Position numbers and translations under genes: made by a program
In this document: one piece after another, positions 32,288 to 42,878 of the stretch
Position numbering within the stretch: position 1 is the stretch's first letter
Layout of the letters: each line of letters starts with the position of its first letter
Assembly (NCBI RefSeq): GCF_001704415.2
Contig: NC_030811.1
Coordinates: forward strand, 5,614,501-5,678,500
DNA from: Capra hircus
Taxonomy: Eukaryota; Chordata; Mammalia; Artiodactyla; Bovidae
Length of the DNA stretch: 64,000 nt
Direction: 5' to 3'
The notes under the pieces: generated by a model
Databases searched by the model: none
Seen by the model: the letters and a program-made list of their open reading frames with translations, nothing else
Told to the model about the DNA's origin: nothing

Positions 32288-33764
32288 ACTGGAACTCTAC
32301 CAATGACCATTTAAGCTTGGTCGTCATTGCACTGGAGTGAGTTTCCACAGGGACATATGCTGCATCTCTGGGTGCCCAGGGACAGGGAGGAGGCCAAGGT
32401 CCAGATGTCCATAGGCTCTCAGCTCAGAGATGAGGGCCTGGGGACAGGAATCTGCTCAGGTTCACCTGGACCCTTAGCACTGCCCCAGCCTCTCTATTCT
32501 GGGGCCCTTGTCCCTTTGTGTGAAGAAGGTAGGGAGGTCAGGCAGAGAGCGGGTCCTGTTTGGTGCCATTTCAGTAGCTCTGATGTTCCCATCTGTCAGG
32601 ACTGACACCTGCCTTGGCCTCGTCTACCCCGGGGTCCATTCCTTGCTTTGCTGCACCCGTGGGGAGTGGTGCTCCCTGGTTGGAGGCGTCCCATCCAGAC
32701 GTTCAGGTGTGATCTGCTCATTTCCCTGATGGATAAACTGAGGCTCAGATTACGCGGGCGCAGCCCCGTGGGTGACAGAGCTAGAGTGTGTGCTGAGGTT
32801 CCCGCAGAAGGAATTGAAAGAGGGCAGGGGCCGTGTTTCCCACCAGGATGTCTGAAGCCCCCGGCACAGGGGCCAGCTGGACTCCAATGAACACATGTGT
32901 GAGCGAACCCACAGAACCACCCACGCCACCCACGCCCACCGGGGAAGGCATGTCGTCTCTGGGAGTCTCCCAGACGATCCACGCCGGGCCTCTGCCTCAT
33001 CCTCCCAGGAAAGTTAGTGGGTGTTTCCTGGAGTGGTGTTCTCGGGGTTGGGGGAGGAAAGGGAGGCGGGGGACCCCCAGAGGGGACGGGGTTAGCGAGT
33101 GCGGTCACATTGGAGGGAGCGGGTTGAGCCGGCACACAGGGGGAAGCAGGTGACCAGTGCTCGAATTTACACAACACGGAGTCACCGGACTGTGCTCAGC
33201 TGTGGGCTCCGTGCCCGGGGGACACACCCCCCTCCCGCCCTCCCCGGGTTATGTCACCGCGGCTACCTCCCCGGGTGTCATGTAAATGTCACATTACCCT
33301 TGGCAGGGCCGCCCAGATAGCACATCGGAAACTTGGCTGCGGGAGGCCAGGGCTGTCTGACGCCGCTCTGGCCTCCCTCCCACTGCCAGCCTGGTGACCC
33401 GTTCTGGGTCCTGTGACCACAGCCCTCCCCACCCCACACACACCCAGAGCCCTGGAGGAAGGGACAGGCCCTGGCATGGGCTAATAAGGCAGACGGATTC
33501 TGACCGGGATGGACAGCTGGGACGTCCCCACGGTGTCTTTGGGAGCCGCGTGCACGTCACACGCCCCAAGTCCCTGTTCTGGGCCCTCATGTCCCATGTG
33601 CAGGGGCGCGTGGAAGCCGGGCTGTTGGTTCCAAGCGAGCTGCTGACTCCACGGAAAAGGGCTGTCAGAGACCCAGGAGGGAAAGCAGGGCAATAGCAAC
33701 ACTAGGGAGGGGGCGGATTTTAAAGGAAAGCAGGGTGTGGCCTGGCCATGCCCTGGGACACTGT
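32288..33764. other. Unique GC-rich intronic sequence
   Basis: About 1.5 kb. A weak antisense MIR-like stretch lies near 32715-32790 (GGATAAACTGAGGCTCAGAT). Bases 33050-33270 are GC-rich with scattered CpG. No exon recognised. Confidence 0.35.
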
Positions 33765-33888
33765 GCGTGCTGTGTCCTCAGTCGCGTCCGACTCTTTGCT
33801 ATTGCACCGACCATAGCCCGCCAGGCTCCCCTGTCCATGAGATTCTCCAGGCAAGAATCCTGGAGTGGGTTGCCATCTCCTCTGCCCT
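33765..33888 (-). mobile_element. BovA SINE fragment
   Basis: TGTCCTCAGTCGCGTCCGAC to TGGGTTGCCATCTCCTCTGC. The tRNA-derived part is missing, and the fragment directly adjoins an L1 3' end. Confidence 0.87.
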
Positions 33889-34275
33889 AGAATATTATTC
33901 AGCCTTGAAAAGGAATACAATTCTGACACCTGCTGTGACAAGGCGGGACCTTGAGAGCGTTACTCGTGGGACGAGGAGCCGGCAGGAAAGGGCAAACGCT
34001 AGACGACCCCACGTGCACGAGGGCCCAGAGGAGACAGATTCATAGACCCAGAAAGTGGGCGGTGGGGGGGTGGCTGGGGGGAGGGAAGCAGGAGACAGTG
34101 TCTTGCGGGGACAGAGTCTCAGCTTTGGGAGATGAACAGGTCAGGAGCCTGGGTGGCAATGAGGGCTGTCCAACAGTGTGGGTGTCTAAACCCCGCCGAG
34201 CTGAATGATTCAAAGGGGTTTGGATGGCAGACTTTCTGTGTTGTGCATTTTACCACAATTAAATTGTTTTTTTAG
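33889..34275 (+). mobile_element. Old L1 3' UTR, sense
   Basis: GAATATTATTCAGCCTTGAA, ATAGACCCAGAAAGTGGGCG and TGCATTTTACCACAATTAAA are the classical mammalian L1M 3' end, including the terminal A/T-rich tail. Between these anchors it is diverged and GC-enriched. Confidence 0.78.
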
Positions 34276-35094
34276 AAAAGTTCTGATCAACAGGTTAGCT
34301 TTTTCAGAAAGTTCTCCTAACGTATCTGTCAGCTGTCTGTGAGCATTCGTGCACTTGGCACTTAGGTTTCTAAACAAAGCAAAACCTCAGTCTCTACAAA
34401 TGGAAGACAGAGAAAAGCAAGCCCCGACGGGATGGGGTCGCACAGCCCCTCGTTGGGCCTGGAGGGTCTGTGTGGATGGAGCCGGCGAGGGGGCAGCTGG
34501 AGGGAGACCTGGGTCTGGGAGGAAAGGTGCGCGTTCTCACTCCCGCAGTAGTGGCTCTGGGCCTGCAGCCACCTGGCAAGGGGGCCTCCCCGGCCCCTCT
34601 GCTCCAGACCCCTGTGCAGTCCTAGGAGAGCCCCAGGGCCTCCTGCCCTGACCCTGGACTTTCCTGGGACTCAGTCCTGTCTAGAGCCCCGTGAAGAGAC
34701 ATGGCTTGCGGGTCTGCGACGCAGCCTTGGATGAGGCTCATGTCCGCCCGGGGGGCATGGAGCGTGAGGCCTGCCTCTCCCGGCGGCCCTGTGGGCATCT
34801 CCTCCCCTTTCACGGCCTGGCCTTCCCAGTGGCCTGGAGGGCGTGGACTGACTTGCAGGGGGCTCCAGGGCCAAGGCCTGGCTCTTTCCCTGCTCAGCAT
34901 TAGTGGCTCCAGCCTGTTTCCTGAGATGACCTTCAGGGCAGAGGGGTGGGATTCCAGCTGCTGTTTTTAGTTGAGCAGGTCTTGGGCCCCCGGCTGGGGT
35001 GGTGCTTCTGTGGGAATGCTTAGGGGTACCCCTCAGAGCCCACCCGTGTCCTGCAGGGCCTGTGGGGAATGGCCCCGTTAGCCCAGGCCAAACA
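34276..35094. other. Unique GC-rich intronic sequence
   Basis: No repeat or exon recognised. Short frames on both strands overlap here because of GC content. Confidence 0.35.
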
Positions 35095-35293
35095 GCTGTT
35101 GTTGAGTCGCTCAGTCGTGTCCGACTCTTTGCGACCCCATGGACTGTAGCCCCCAGGCTCCTCTGTCCATGGGGATTCTCCAGGCAAGAGCACTGGAGTG
35201 AGTTGCCATTTCCTTCTCCAGGGGATCTTCCTAACCCGGGGATCGACCCGTGTCTCTTGGTTTGGTCGACAGGTTCTTTACCGCTGAGTCACG
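35095..35293 (-). mobile_element. Bov-tA SINE
   Basis: GTTGTTGAGTCGCTCAGTCG to TTCTTTACCGCTGAGTCACG. The box B region is altered (GGGGATCGACCCGTGTCTCT). Confidence 0.92.
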
Positions 35294-35324
35294 CCAATTG
35301 ACGTTCGAGCTCTTTTGTGAACCG

Positions 35325-35430
35325 TCAGGTTTGTTGACTTGGAGTTGACGTACAGTAAAACTCACCCTTTCTGGTGTACAGTTCTGAGTTTTGTCAAACA
35401 TATACAATTATATAATCACCACCATCCATA
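35325..35430 (-). mobile_element. Old L1 3' fragment, antisense
   Basis: GAGTTGACGTACAGTAAAAC, TCTGGTGTACAGTTCTGAGT and TATAATCACCACCATCC match the antisense L1M 3' UTR. Confidence 0.7.
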
Positions 35431-35437
35431 AAGAGAG

Positions 35438-35660
35438 GTGCCCCCAGTGGCTCAAGTGGTAAAGAACCTGCCTGCAGTGCAGGAGACACAGCAGATGCAG
35501 GCTTTATTCCTGGGTCAGGAATATCCCCTGGAGGAGGAAACGGCAATCCACGCCAGCGTTCTTGCCCGGGAAATCCCATGGACAGAAGAGCCATGGAGGC
35601 GGGCTACAGTCCATGGGGTCACAAAGAATCGGACACGACTGAAGCGACTGAGCGTAGCCG
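35438..35660 (+). mobile_element. Bov-tA SINE
   Basis: GTGCCCCCAGTGGCTCAAGT to GGACACGACTGAAGCGACTG. A small duplication (GCCATGGAGGCGGG) lies near 35590. Confidence 0.9.
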
Positions 35661-35935
35661 ATTAACAATGTTGTAATCATTTTAGGTGGACAGCAAAGGG
35701 GTTCAGCCATACATAATGCATGTATCCCTTCTCCCCCAAACTTCCCTCCCACCCAGGCTGCCACGTAACATTGAGCAGAGTTCTCTGTGCTATACAGTAG
35801 GTCCTTGTTGGTTACCCATATTAAACACAGTAGTGTGTACATGTCCATCCCAGACTCCCTAACTATCCTTACCCTCATCCATGCCCCCGGCAACATAAGT
35901 TCATTCTCTAAGTCTTACCAGTATCTTCGTAGAAG
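35661..35935 (-). mobile_element. Ruminant/artiodactyl L1 3' fragment, antisense
   Basis: GGGGTTCAGCCATACATAAT, TCTCTGTGCTATACAGTAGG and TCCTTGTTGGTTACCCATAT are typical of antisense artiodactyl L1 3' sequence. Confidence 0.78.
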
Positions 35936-36034
35936 CTTTAAGTTTTAAATTTTGATGAATCCAGTGAATTCATTTGTTCTTACATGGATTGTGCTTGTTG
36001 AGCATTTTGTTGAACAAGGCAGGGGTGACACGTG

Positions 36035-36110
36035 GGTCCTGCGAGTATTTATTGAGGAGGGACTATGTGCCGGGTACCCTGCACGCGGGGGGGGGGGGTG
36101 GGGCTGGATG
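36035..36110 (-). repeat. L2-like fragment ending in a G run
   Basis: GAGTATTTATTGAGGAGGGA and CTATGTGCCGGGTACCCTG resemble the antisense L2 3' end. A G13 homopolymer follows near 36088-36100. Confidence 0.5.
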
Positions 36111-36194
36111 ACAAATAAGACTCGCTACCTCTCCCACTTAGTGGAGGAGATGGAATCTGTGAAGCTGTAACTGCAGCTTCCTGTAACTATAAAA

Positions 36195-36368
36195 GGGTCG
36201 TCCCTAGTAGCTCAGTTGGTAAAGAATCTCCCTGCAATGCAGGAGACCCTGGTTTGATCGCTGGGTCGGGAAGATCCGCTGGAGAAGCGGTAGGCTACCC
36301 ACTCCAGCATTCTTGGGCTTCCCTGGTGGCTCAGCTGGTAAAGAATCTGCCTGCAATGCGAGAGACCT
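36195..36368 (+). mobile_element. Dimeric Bov-tA SINE, second monomer cut short
   Basis: The first monomer (36195-36314) ends CACTCCAGCATTCTT and joins GGGCTTCCCTGGTGGCTCAG at 36315. The second monomer is lost after CAATGCGAGAGACCT. The junction matches the dimers at 15591 and 55011. Confidence 0.92.
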
Positions 36369-36851
36369 CTACTCTCCATGGCCTCCTCCTTGTCGCGAGT
36401 GTCAGAATTGTGCTCCCGCCAGCCTGCAGCAGGTTGGCCTCGATGGACAGGGATGGCATCTCTCAGGGGAAAACAGCTGGAGAAAGGGGAGCCTGAGGCA
36501 TCAAAGAGATTGATGGGGCAGGTCCCACGTGTGGAAGAGGGGGAGCCGAGAGCCCCCCAGGGTCCGGCTGAACTCGGTAGGGGGTCCCGCACACAGGGCT
36601 GCCCTCTCCCGTCTGTAAAACAAGCTCTGACAGCGGTGGGTATCATAGGGCAGACGCAGAAGGTAAGGAATGCTAGGCTCCCTGGGAAAGCCAGCCCCTC
36701 TCCTAGCAGGCTCTGGTGGGGTTGTGCCCTCTCTTCTGAAAGCACAGAGGAAGTTGAAGAGTGATGCTGTGACCTTTTACTGCAGCCTAAACTCCCAGAG
36801 CTGTTCCCGAGCTGTTGTTGTCTGAGGCTCTGGGTTGTCTTTCTTTCTCTA
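36369..36851. other. Unique intronic sequence
   Basis: No repeat or exon recognised. Confidence 0.35.
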
Positions 36852-37014
36852 TGTGTTTTTTTACGTATTTATTTGGCTGCACCAGGTCTTAGTGGCAGCA
36901 CGCGGGACCTTTTAGTTGCGTCAGTTGGGATCTCGTTCCCCGACCAGGGATCGAACCGGGGCCCTTGCGTTGGGAGCTCAGAATCTCAGCCACTGTACCC
37001 GCAGGGACGCCCCT
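36852..37014 (-). mobile_element. CHR-type SINE, medium length
   Basis: TTTTTTTACGTATTTATTTG tail, GGCTGCACCAGGTCTTAGTG body, CCAGGGATCGAACCGGGGCC box B, GTACCCGCAGGGACGCCCC head. Confidence 0.88.
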
Positions 37015-39297
37015 GGGGTGTCTTTAGAAGGACGCAGTGGGACGTGTGTTTCCATCTGAGATGCCTGGGTTCCTTCTAGCAGCAGCTTTCTTTCCTCTCT
37101 CTTCCTCCTCCGTGGAGAGCTCCCAGCCCCCTTAGTTAATCCCTGGCCAGGGAGGGAGTGGGATGCTCTCCGCCTCTCACTCCGGGAGGTGCATGAGAAG
37201 GGCAGGGAGCTCAGACCAGCTCCATAGACACAGTGCGAGTGGCAGAGGCTCGGCCTGGGTGCCCGCCCAGCCCGAGGCCACCCTGGCCTGGCACGCCCGC
37301 CGGCCAGCCTGAGTGGCACCTCACACCCCGAAGGCCCGGCAGGCGGCATCACGTGATGTGTTGAGTCAACAGAGTCGCAGGAGAGCCCTGCTTGGAGTCC
37401 TGTGGCCGCGGCCGCCGCCAGCACCCCGGGGAGGGGAGGGGATGCCCCCACTGGCCGGCAGCCACCTGGCCTGCCAGGCGCCCAGCAGAGGGAGGCCAGA
37501 GCCGGCGTCACACCCCCCACTAACCCACTCCAGGCCAGGCCCCCGCCTCCTCCGCCTGCTGTGCTGGGCGAGGTTTTCCAGAGAGGTGGTTTGTGAACTG
37601 CTCCTGGGCCCACCGGCCACCCAACAGCCTGGCAGGCCAGTACGCTCCGGGTGCGTCGAGGGCTGCACATCTGGACATGACCACAGGCCCCTTGGGGAGG
37701 GGATGGGGGCTCGGCGCCCTTCCTAGACCCCACAGCCCACTCCATACTGAGTCCAGCATGTGGAAGAAGGGATCAGATTCTGGCTGAACAGCCCAGGATC
37801 CACCAAAAATGGGGCAGCCAAGCGCAGCACGAGGGGCCACGTTCCACGAGCCCTGGGGTCCTATAGTCCACCCCGGTGTGGGGGAGGGGGTGCTGGCATC
37901 AAGGGTCCTCAGTGGTTACTACAGACAAATTGCAGAAAGTACAGGAATAACTCAAGGTACAATTTCAGATTTTATAGAGTCTGCCCTGGGAGCTTCTGCG
38001 TGAGTGGCAGGTTTCCCCATTAGCTGGAATAATAAACAAGTGATGGACGATGGACAATCAGGAATTCCAAGGAGGGGCTAGAGGCAGGGCAGGGGAAGCC
38101 TTAGGGGTTTGGTGTCCCAGGCTCAGAGAGGGGAGGCCCGGCTTTGGGTCCCCGGTCGGCACGGGGTAGGGGGTACCTGTAGGCAGAGGCTCTGCTGGTG
38201 GAGACCTCTCTTGGAGAGGCTACTTCCAGGGCGAGAGGTCTTGCCCCTTCCTGTACAGTAGGGTCGTCCCGGTTCACAGGGCCAATGCCAGGTGTGCCCC
38301 CGTACCAGATCCACCGATTTCCATCACAGCCAGGTCTGCCGGTACCAAGCAGGCTGGCTTTGCCAGGACAATCTGCCTGCACGAGGCTGTTATACACAGG
38401 CAACTCTGCCAGGTCAAGGTTACAAAGCCTTGTCTGAACTGACATAGAAATCTGGTCCTGACCTAAGGCCACACCTGAGCAGGACGGGGCCCTAGGAGGG
38501 CTCCTGCTCAGAAATATTCTGGGCCCACCTGTGCCCAGTGTCACAAAGCCTTGCCCCCACCCCCGGGCACCTTGGCACCAGCCGGCGAGTAGGAAACCCC
38601 ATGGCCTCCTGCCGAGTTAGTGTCCTTCCCTTGCATGCTCTCAGGATGTGACAGTCACCAGACCAACCCTCCTCCTCTTCCTCTACCAAACCCGAGTCAG
38701 GGCCATCCACTCCACTCTCTACCCTGTGCAGCCTGTGGGGGCGTGTGGTGTGGAAGGGGGTACCCCCGTACCCCCCACTCCCACCTCTGAGTCCACGTAC
38801 CTGCCAGGCCCCCCATGGGACCACCTGCTGCTTCTTCTCACCCACACAAATGGGCCCCTCCCCAGACACTCATGCTCGTGAGTGGCAGCCTGAACCTCTC
38901 ACAGCTCAGGGAAGGTGCCCCCTGGGGGTCTGAAGACCCCTGTCAATGACATGCCTGGCCCAGCTTGTGACCAGCCATGGCCCCCGGGCCTCCCCATCAC
39001 CTCCCAGGGCCTGCCTCTCCTCCACTGTAAAAGGAGGTCATGGCACGTGTGTCCACTCAGGTCACCACGGCCGTGTCCCCTTGGCCCCGATTTCCCCTGT
39101 CACATTCAGCAGAATTCATCTGTGTGGTACAGAGGATGCCAGCTACGTTCGTGATCCCACAAAGATCTTCATCAGAGGGCACTGGGGTAGCTATTCAACC
39201 TTTCTCCTATGTTGTCAAATCCTCAGTAAACTGGTTTTCAGAAACCGTCTTATATGGAAACTGGATTGCTGTAGAATCGCTCCCTCTTTTTTTTGCT
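37015..39297. other. Unique intronic sequence including a CpG-rich patch
   Basis: About 2.3 kb without a recognised interspersed repeat. The left part (37250-37450) is CpG-rich. Bases 37900-38040 are AT-richer and non-repetitive. No exon recognised on either strand. Confidence 0.4.
37260..37440. promoter_or_regulatory. CpG-rich patch with E-box and AP-1-type palindromes (candidate)
   Basis: About 15 CpG dinucleotides fall within 180 bases, including a GCGGCCGC. Inside it CATCACGTGATG (37347-37358) is a perfect 12-base palindrome holding the TCACGTGA E-box. Two bases later GTTGAGTCAAC (37360-37370) holds TGAGTCA. Promoter or enhancer function is inferred from motifs only. Confidence 0.35.
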
Positions 39298-39613
39298 AGT
39301 ATGTGTTTATTTTGGCCGCGTTGGATCTTCGTTGCTGTGCAGGCTTTCTCTAGTTGCAGAGACCCAGGGCTGCTCTCTGGTTGCAGAATGTGGGCGTCTC
39401 ATCTCGGTGGCGTCTCTTGTTGCACAGCACCGGCTCTAGGGGGGTCGGGCTTCAGGGGCTGTGGCTCCCAGGCTCTAGAGCTCAGGCCCAGTAGTTGTAG
39501 CTCACGGACTTAGTTGCTCCCCGGCATGTGGGATCTTCCCGCACCAGGGATGGAACCTGTGTCTCCTGAACTGGCAGGCGGATTCTTTCCCACTGAGCCC
39601 CCAGGGAAGCCCT
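39298..39613 (-). mobile_element. CHR-type SINE, long form
   Basis: It runs from AGTATGTGTTTATTTTGGCC through GTTGCACAGCACCGGCTCTA to the head at CCACTGAGCCCCCAGGGAAG, near full length. Confidence 0.88.
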
Positions 39614-40336
39614 AGAATGTCTCTCTCTTACAAAGCAGCTGAGGGTTTTTTGTTTTCTTTGACCTCCCTTCTGGGAGAATTGCCTTTGAGCTTCAGCATC
39701 AAAAGACACATAGACTCTTATCTTATTGCTATAGTGAAGTTGCTGGGGGGGGTGGGGGGCGGGCCATGAAGCAGAACACAGGCCTCCAGAGGAGCTTGAA
39801 GAGGACACAGCTCCTCTAAAGGCAGACAGATGCCAGAGGTCAGATCACCCTGCTGGGGCCAAGCCAGAACCACCTCTGTGAGTGCCCACGCCCTCCCCCG
39901 CCACTGTTTCTATTTTGTTTTCTTTTGCCGGTTCACCCACGCCAAAAGTCAACACGCCAGAGCCAACCACTTAATAACCAGGTCCAGAATCCTGTCGGGT
40001 GTACAAGCCCCTGTGAAACTGCAGCTTTTCCTGCTTTCCTCCTAGGAGAATAAGAGCCTTAGAAAATGTCCTAAAACAGTTGGTTTTCTGAAAGAATTTT
40101 TCACCTACTGCTTTATCATCAAAAATGATAAATGGACTCCAGAACAACTTGGGTCTCCAATAGACGTTGAATAGTTTCTGTTATAAAAGATTATAAAACA
40201 GGCTCTTCGCGTCTATAAGCAAAACTTGCAGCCCCAAACCTTATTCCAAATTAATATATGAATTGAGAGGAAGCTCCAGCAGGGCCAGAGCCAAAGCTAT
40301 CAGGTATAAAGTTATCCAGGCCCATTTCTAGAGAGA
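39614..40336. other. Unique sequence with a paired GATA motif
   Basis: Bases 40060-40270 are AT-rich and non-repetitive. TTTATCAT (40112-40119) and ATGATAAA (40125-40132) are exact inverted arms separated by five bases, placing two GATA-type sites back to back. Confidence 0.4.
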
Positions 40337-40502
40337 GTGTGTTAGTCACTCAGTCATGTCCAACTCTTTGTGATCCCACAGACTGTAGTCTGCCAGGCTC
40401 CTCTGTCCGTGGGATTCTCCAGGGGATCTTCCATACCCAGGGATCGAAGCTGCGTCTTCTGTGTTGCAGGCAGAGTCTTTACCATCTGAGCCACCAGGGA
40501 AA
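40337..40502 (-). mobile_element. Bov-tA SINE with internal deletion
   Basis: GTGTTAGTCACTCAGTCATG to TTTACCATCTGAGCCACCAG. The segment between TTCTCCAGG and GGATCTTCC (normally carrying CAAGAATACTGGAG) is deleted. Confidence 0.9.
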
Positions 40503-40788
40503 AGAATCCAGAAACTCTTGTCTTCAGCTGCAGGAGGAGTGATTTCCATCGGAGGTCAGGCAGGGAGCCTGGAAGAGAGGAAGCGAGCTTGCTGTCGAGG
40601 AAGGGGGCTGTGAAAGAGAGGGCTGAGCCTGCTGCCACGTGGCCACCAAGAATGGGAACTAGAGTTACTTTAGAAGTCTCTTATCTGTAAAATGAGGAAG
40701 CTGGTTTGAATAAATGGTTCAAAACTTGTCTGGCCACCTGAATCACCTGGGGAACTTCAGAAATGCAGGTTCCCAAGCTCCACCTTGG
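40503..40788. other. Unique intronic sequence between two inverted SINEs
   Basis: No repeat recognised. It separates oppositely oriented Bov-tA copies. Confidence 0.35.
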
Positions 40789-40982
40789 ACCATGGTAAAG
40801 AACACGCCTCCCAATGAAGAAGATGTGGGTTCAGTCCCTGGGTCAGGAAGATCCCCTGGAGAAGGGAATGGCAACCCACTCCAGTTTTCTTGCCTGGAGA
40901 ATCCCATGGACAAAGGAGCCTGGCGGGTTACAGGCCACTGGGTTGCAGAGGGTTGGACACGACTGAGCGGCTGAACACACAG
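40789..40982 (+). mobile_element. Bov-tA SINE, head truncated
   Basis: It begins CCATGGTAAAGAACACGCCT, lacking the usual CTTCCCTGGTGG start, and ends GGACACGACTGAGCGGCTGA. Confidence 0.9.
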
Positions 40983-41395
40983 GCTTCACCTCGGACGCCC
41001 TCAACAGAATCTTTAGGCTCTGGGATGGAATATTCTCCAAGCTGCTGGGTGATCCTGCTCAGGCCGGTTTGAGAACTGTGGGCTGAAACCATCTCAACTG
41101 GCCAGGTGACTCAGACGCGCTGCCCCAGGGTGTTGGGTCAAACTCTGGGGATGGAGACCGAGGACTGCCCAGACCAAGGGTTTTGAGAAAAGCCTTCCCA
41201 TGGAAAAGGGAGGCAGAAAGGTATCCAGAGTTCAGTGAGAAAGTTATGGGGACTCTTCATGGGTATTCTGCCTAGAGCCTGAGAACAGGTCACCGCCAGG
41301 CTGGGACAAACCAGGACCACACACATGCTGGGGCCGGGAGTGGGGGGTGCCTGATCCATCCTCCTGAGCGAAGAGAAGCACCTGCTTCTTCTTCT
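40983..41395. other. Unique intronic sequence
   Basis: No repeat or exon recognised. Confidence 0.35.
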
Positions 41396-41617
41396 TTTTT
41401 TAAATATGTATTTATTTTGCTGCGGCACCAGATCTTAGAGCCTTAGTTACAGCACACAGGATCTTCCAGCTTCAGTTGCGGCGCGAGGGATCTCTAGCTG
41501 TGCTTTGCGAACTCTGGTTGCAGCACGTGGGATCTAGTTCCCTGACCAGGAACGGAACCCAGGCCCCCTGCACTGGCCCCACAGAGTCTTAGCCACGGGA
41601 CCACCAAGGAAGTCCCA
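41396..41617 (-). mobile_element. CHR-type SINE
   Basis: TTTTTAAATATGTATTTATT tail, TTGCGGCGCGAGGGATCTCT body, CCAGGAACGGAACCCAGGCC box B, CCACCAAGGAAGTCCC head. Confidence 0.88.
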
Positions 41618-42652
41618 AGAGCAGCTGCTTCTGCAGAGGGCAACCCCAGCCCACTGAGGCCAGAGAGTCTGGTTTCCCCTCACAGAGCGTTCAAGCCCCA
41701 GAAAGTCCAGCTGCCACTGGAAAGGCCATAGATGATCCCTTGAAGTCAAGAAGGACTGAGGACTCTCCCATCAAGGCTCAGACCTCAGGTTGGCCTGTGC
41801 CCAGAATGCACTGGGGTCTCATGTTTGGGCCCAGGTTTCCTAATGACCCAGCTTCGTGTTTTGACACAGAGCTCACACACCTTTGTGTTTCCACGCTCCC
41901 GTGGGTTACCCTGGGAGACCTTGCAGGGATGAGAAAGGTGAGATTGCCTTTCCTTCCAGAGTCCCCACCTCAAGGTATCCCCCCACCCCTGTAGCTATCC
42001 TGCCCTGTCGAGTCAGTTGGTGGCTCTGGGCTATATTTCACCCCATCAGGCACTGGCCGTCCTGGACAGCCAGAGTGGAGGCCTGTGATCCGGGGATTTG
42101 CAGAAGCAGGACAGATACCCACACACGGGCCTCGGCGCCTCTACCTGGACTGTGACTGCTTGTCTGGAGGGTTGCAGGCTTGCCTCCTGGCAGGACCTGG
42201 CTCAGGGCGGCCCCTCCCCTCCATCTCCACCGCATCCTCTCTGTGCCTGAGTGGTAGATGCTTGGACTGAGGCTGGTGAGGCCTAGAGCAGGACCTGCGG
42301 AGAAGCTCCAGGGAACTGGCTCTGCTTCTGTGGCCCTTCTTCTGCTTCTGGTGTCTCATGGACGTCAGCCCTGGGTGCGGGGAGCACCCTGATGGATGTG
42401 TGTGCCCTGTACGTGAGGACCATTCCCCACAGGGGAGACCGGACCCCGGCCTGTACTCAGCTTGCTTGTCTTCTTTCTATTACCCTGGGCCTTCTGTCCC
42501 CTCTGATGTCCTTATCCGTGGCCTGGCTCCTTAACCACAGGGGTCCCTGCGGCTCCCTGGCCGGGGCTACTGGTTTGACACGTATTGACCGTGTCGCCAT
42601 CCCCCCATGACCCTCATCACCATCCACCACCCGTCCTAAGTCAGGAACAACT
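41618..42652. other. Unique intronic sequence
   Basis: About 1 kb with no recognised repeat or exon. Confidence 0.35.
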
Positions 42653-42878
42653 GGACTTCCCTGGCGGTCCAATGGTAAAGAATCTGCCCACCAGTGCAAG
42701 GCATGTGGGTTCGATCCGTGGCCCAGGAAGATCCCCATGTTCTAGTTAAGCCCTTGAGCCGCAACTCGAGAGGCCACTGCAACAGGAAGCCCGTGCTGTG
42801 CAACAGAGTCGTCCTGGTTGCCACAGCTGAGAAAACCCACACAGCAACGAAAACCCAGCCCCGCCAACAACAAATAAA
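42653..42878 (+). mobile_element. CHR-type SINE, long form, sense
   Basis: GGACTTCCCTGGCGGTCCAA head, GTGGGTTCGATCCGTGGCCC box B, AGTTAAGCCCTTGAGCCGCA and GCCACTGCAACAGGAAGCCC body, and tail ACAACAAATAAATACAGG. Confidence 0.88.

Noticed and set aside
36978..37745. Minus-strand open frame (255 codons)
   Set aside because: It spans a CHR head and the CpG-rich patch. Low stop density in GC-rich DNA is sufficient explanation.
37809..38003. 64-codon frame whose end reads like a helix-turn-helix (YYRQIAESTGITQGTISDF)
   Set aside because: Striking by eye, but it is isolated in intronic mammalian DNA, lacks any partner motif and starts in unrelated GC-rich sequence. Treated as coincidence.
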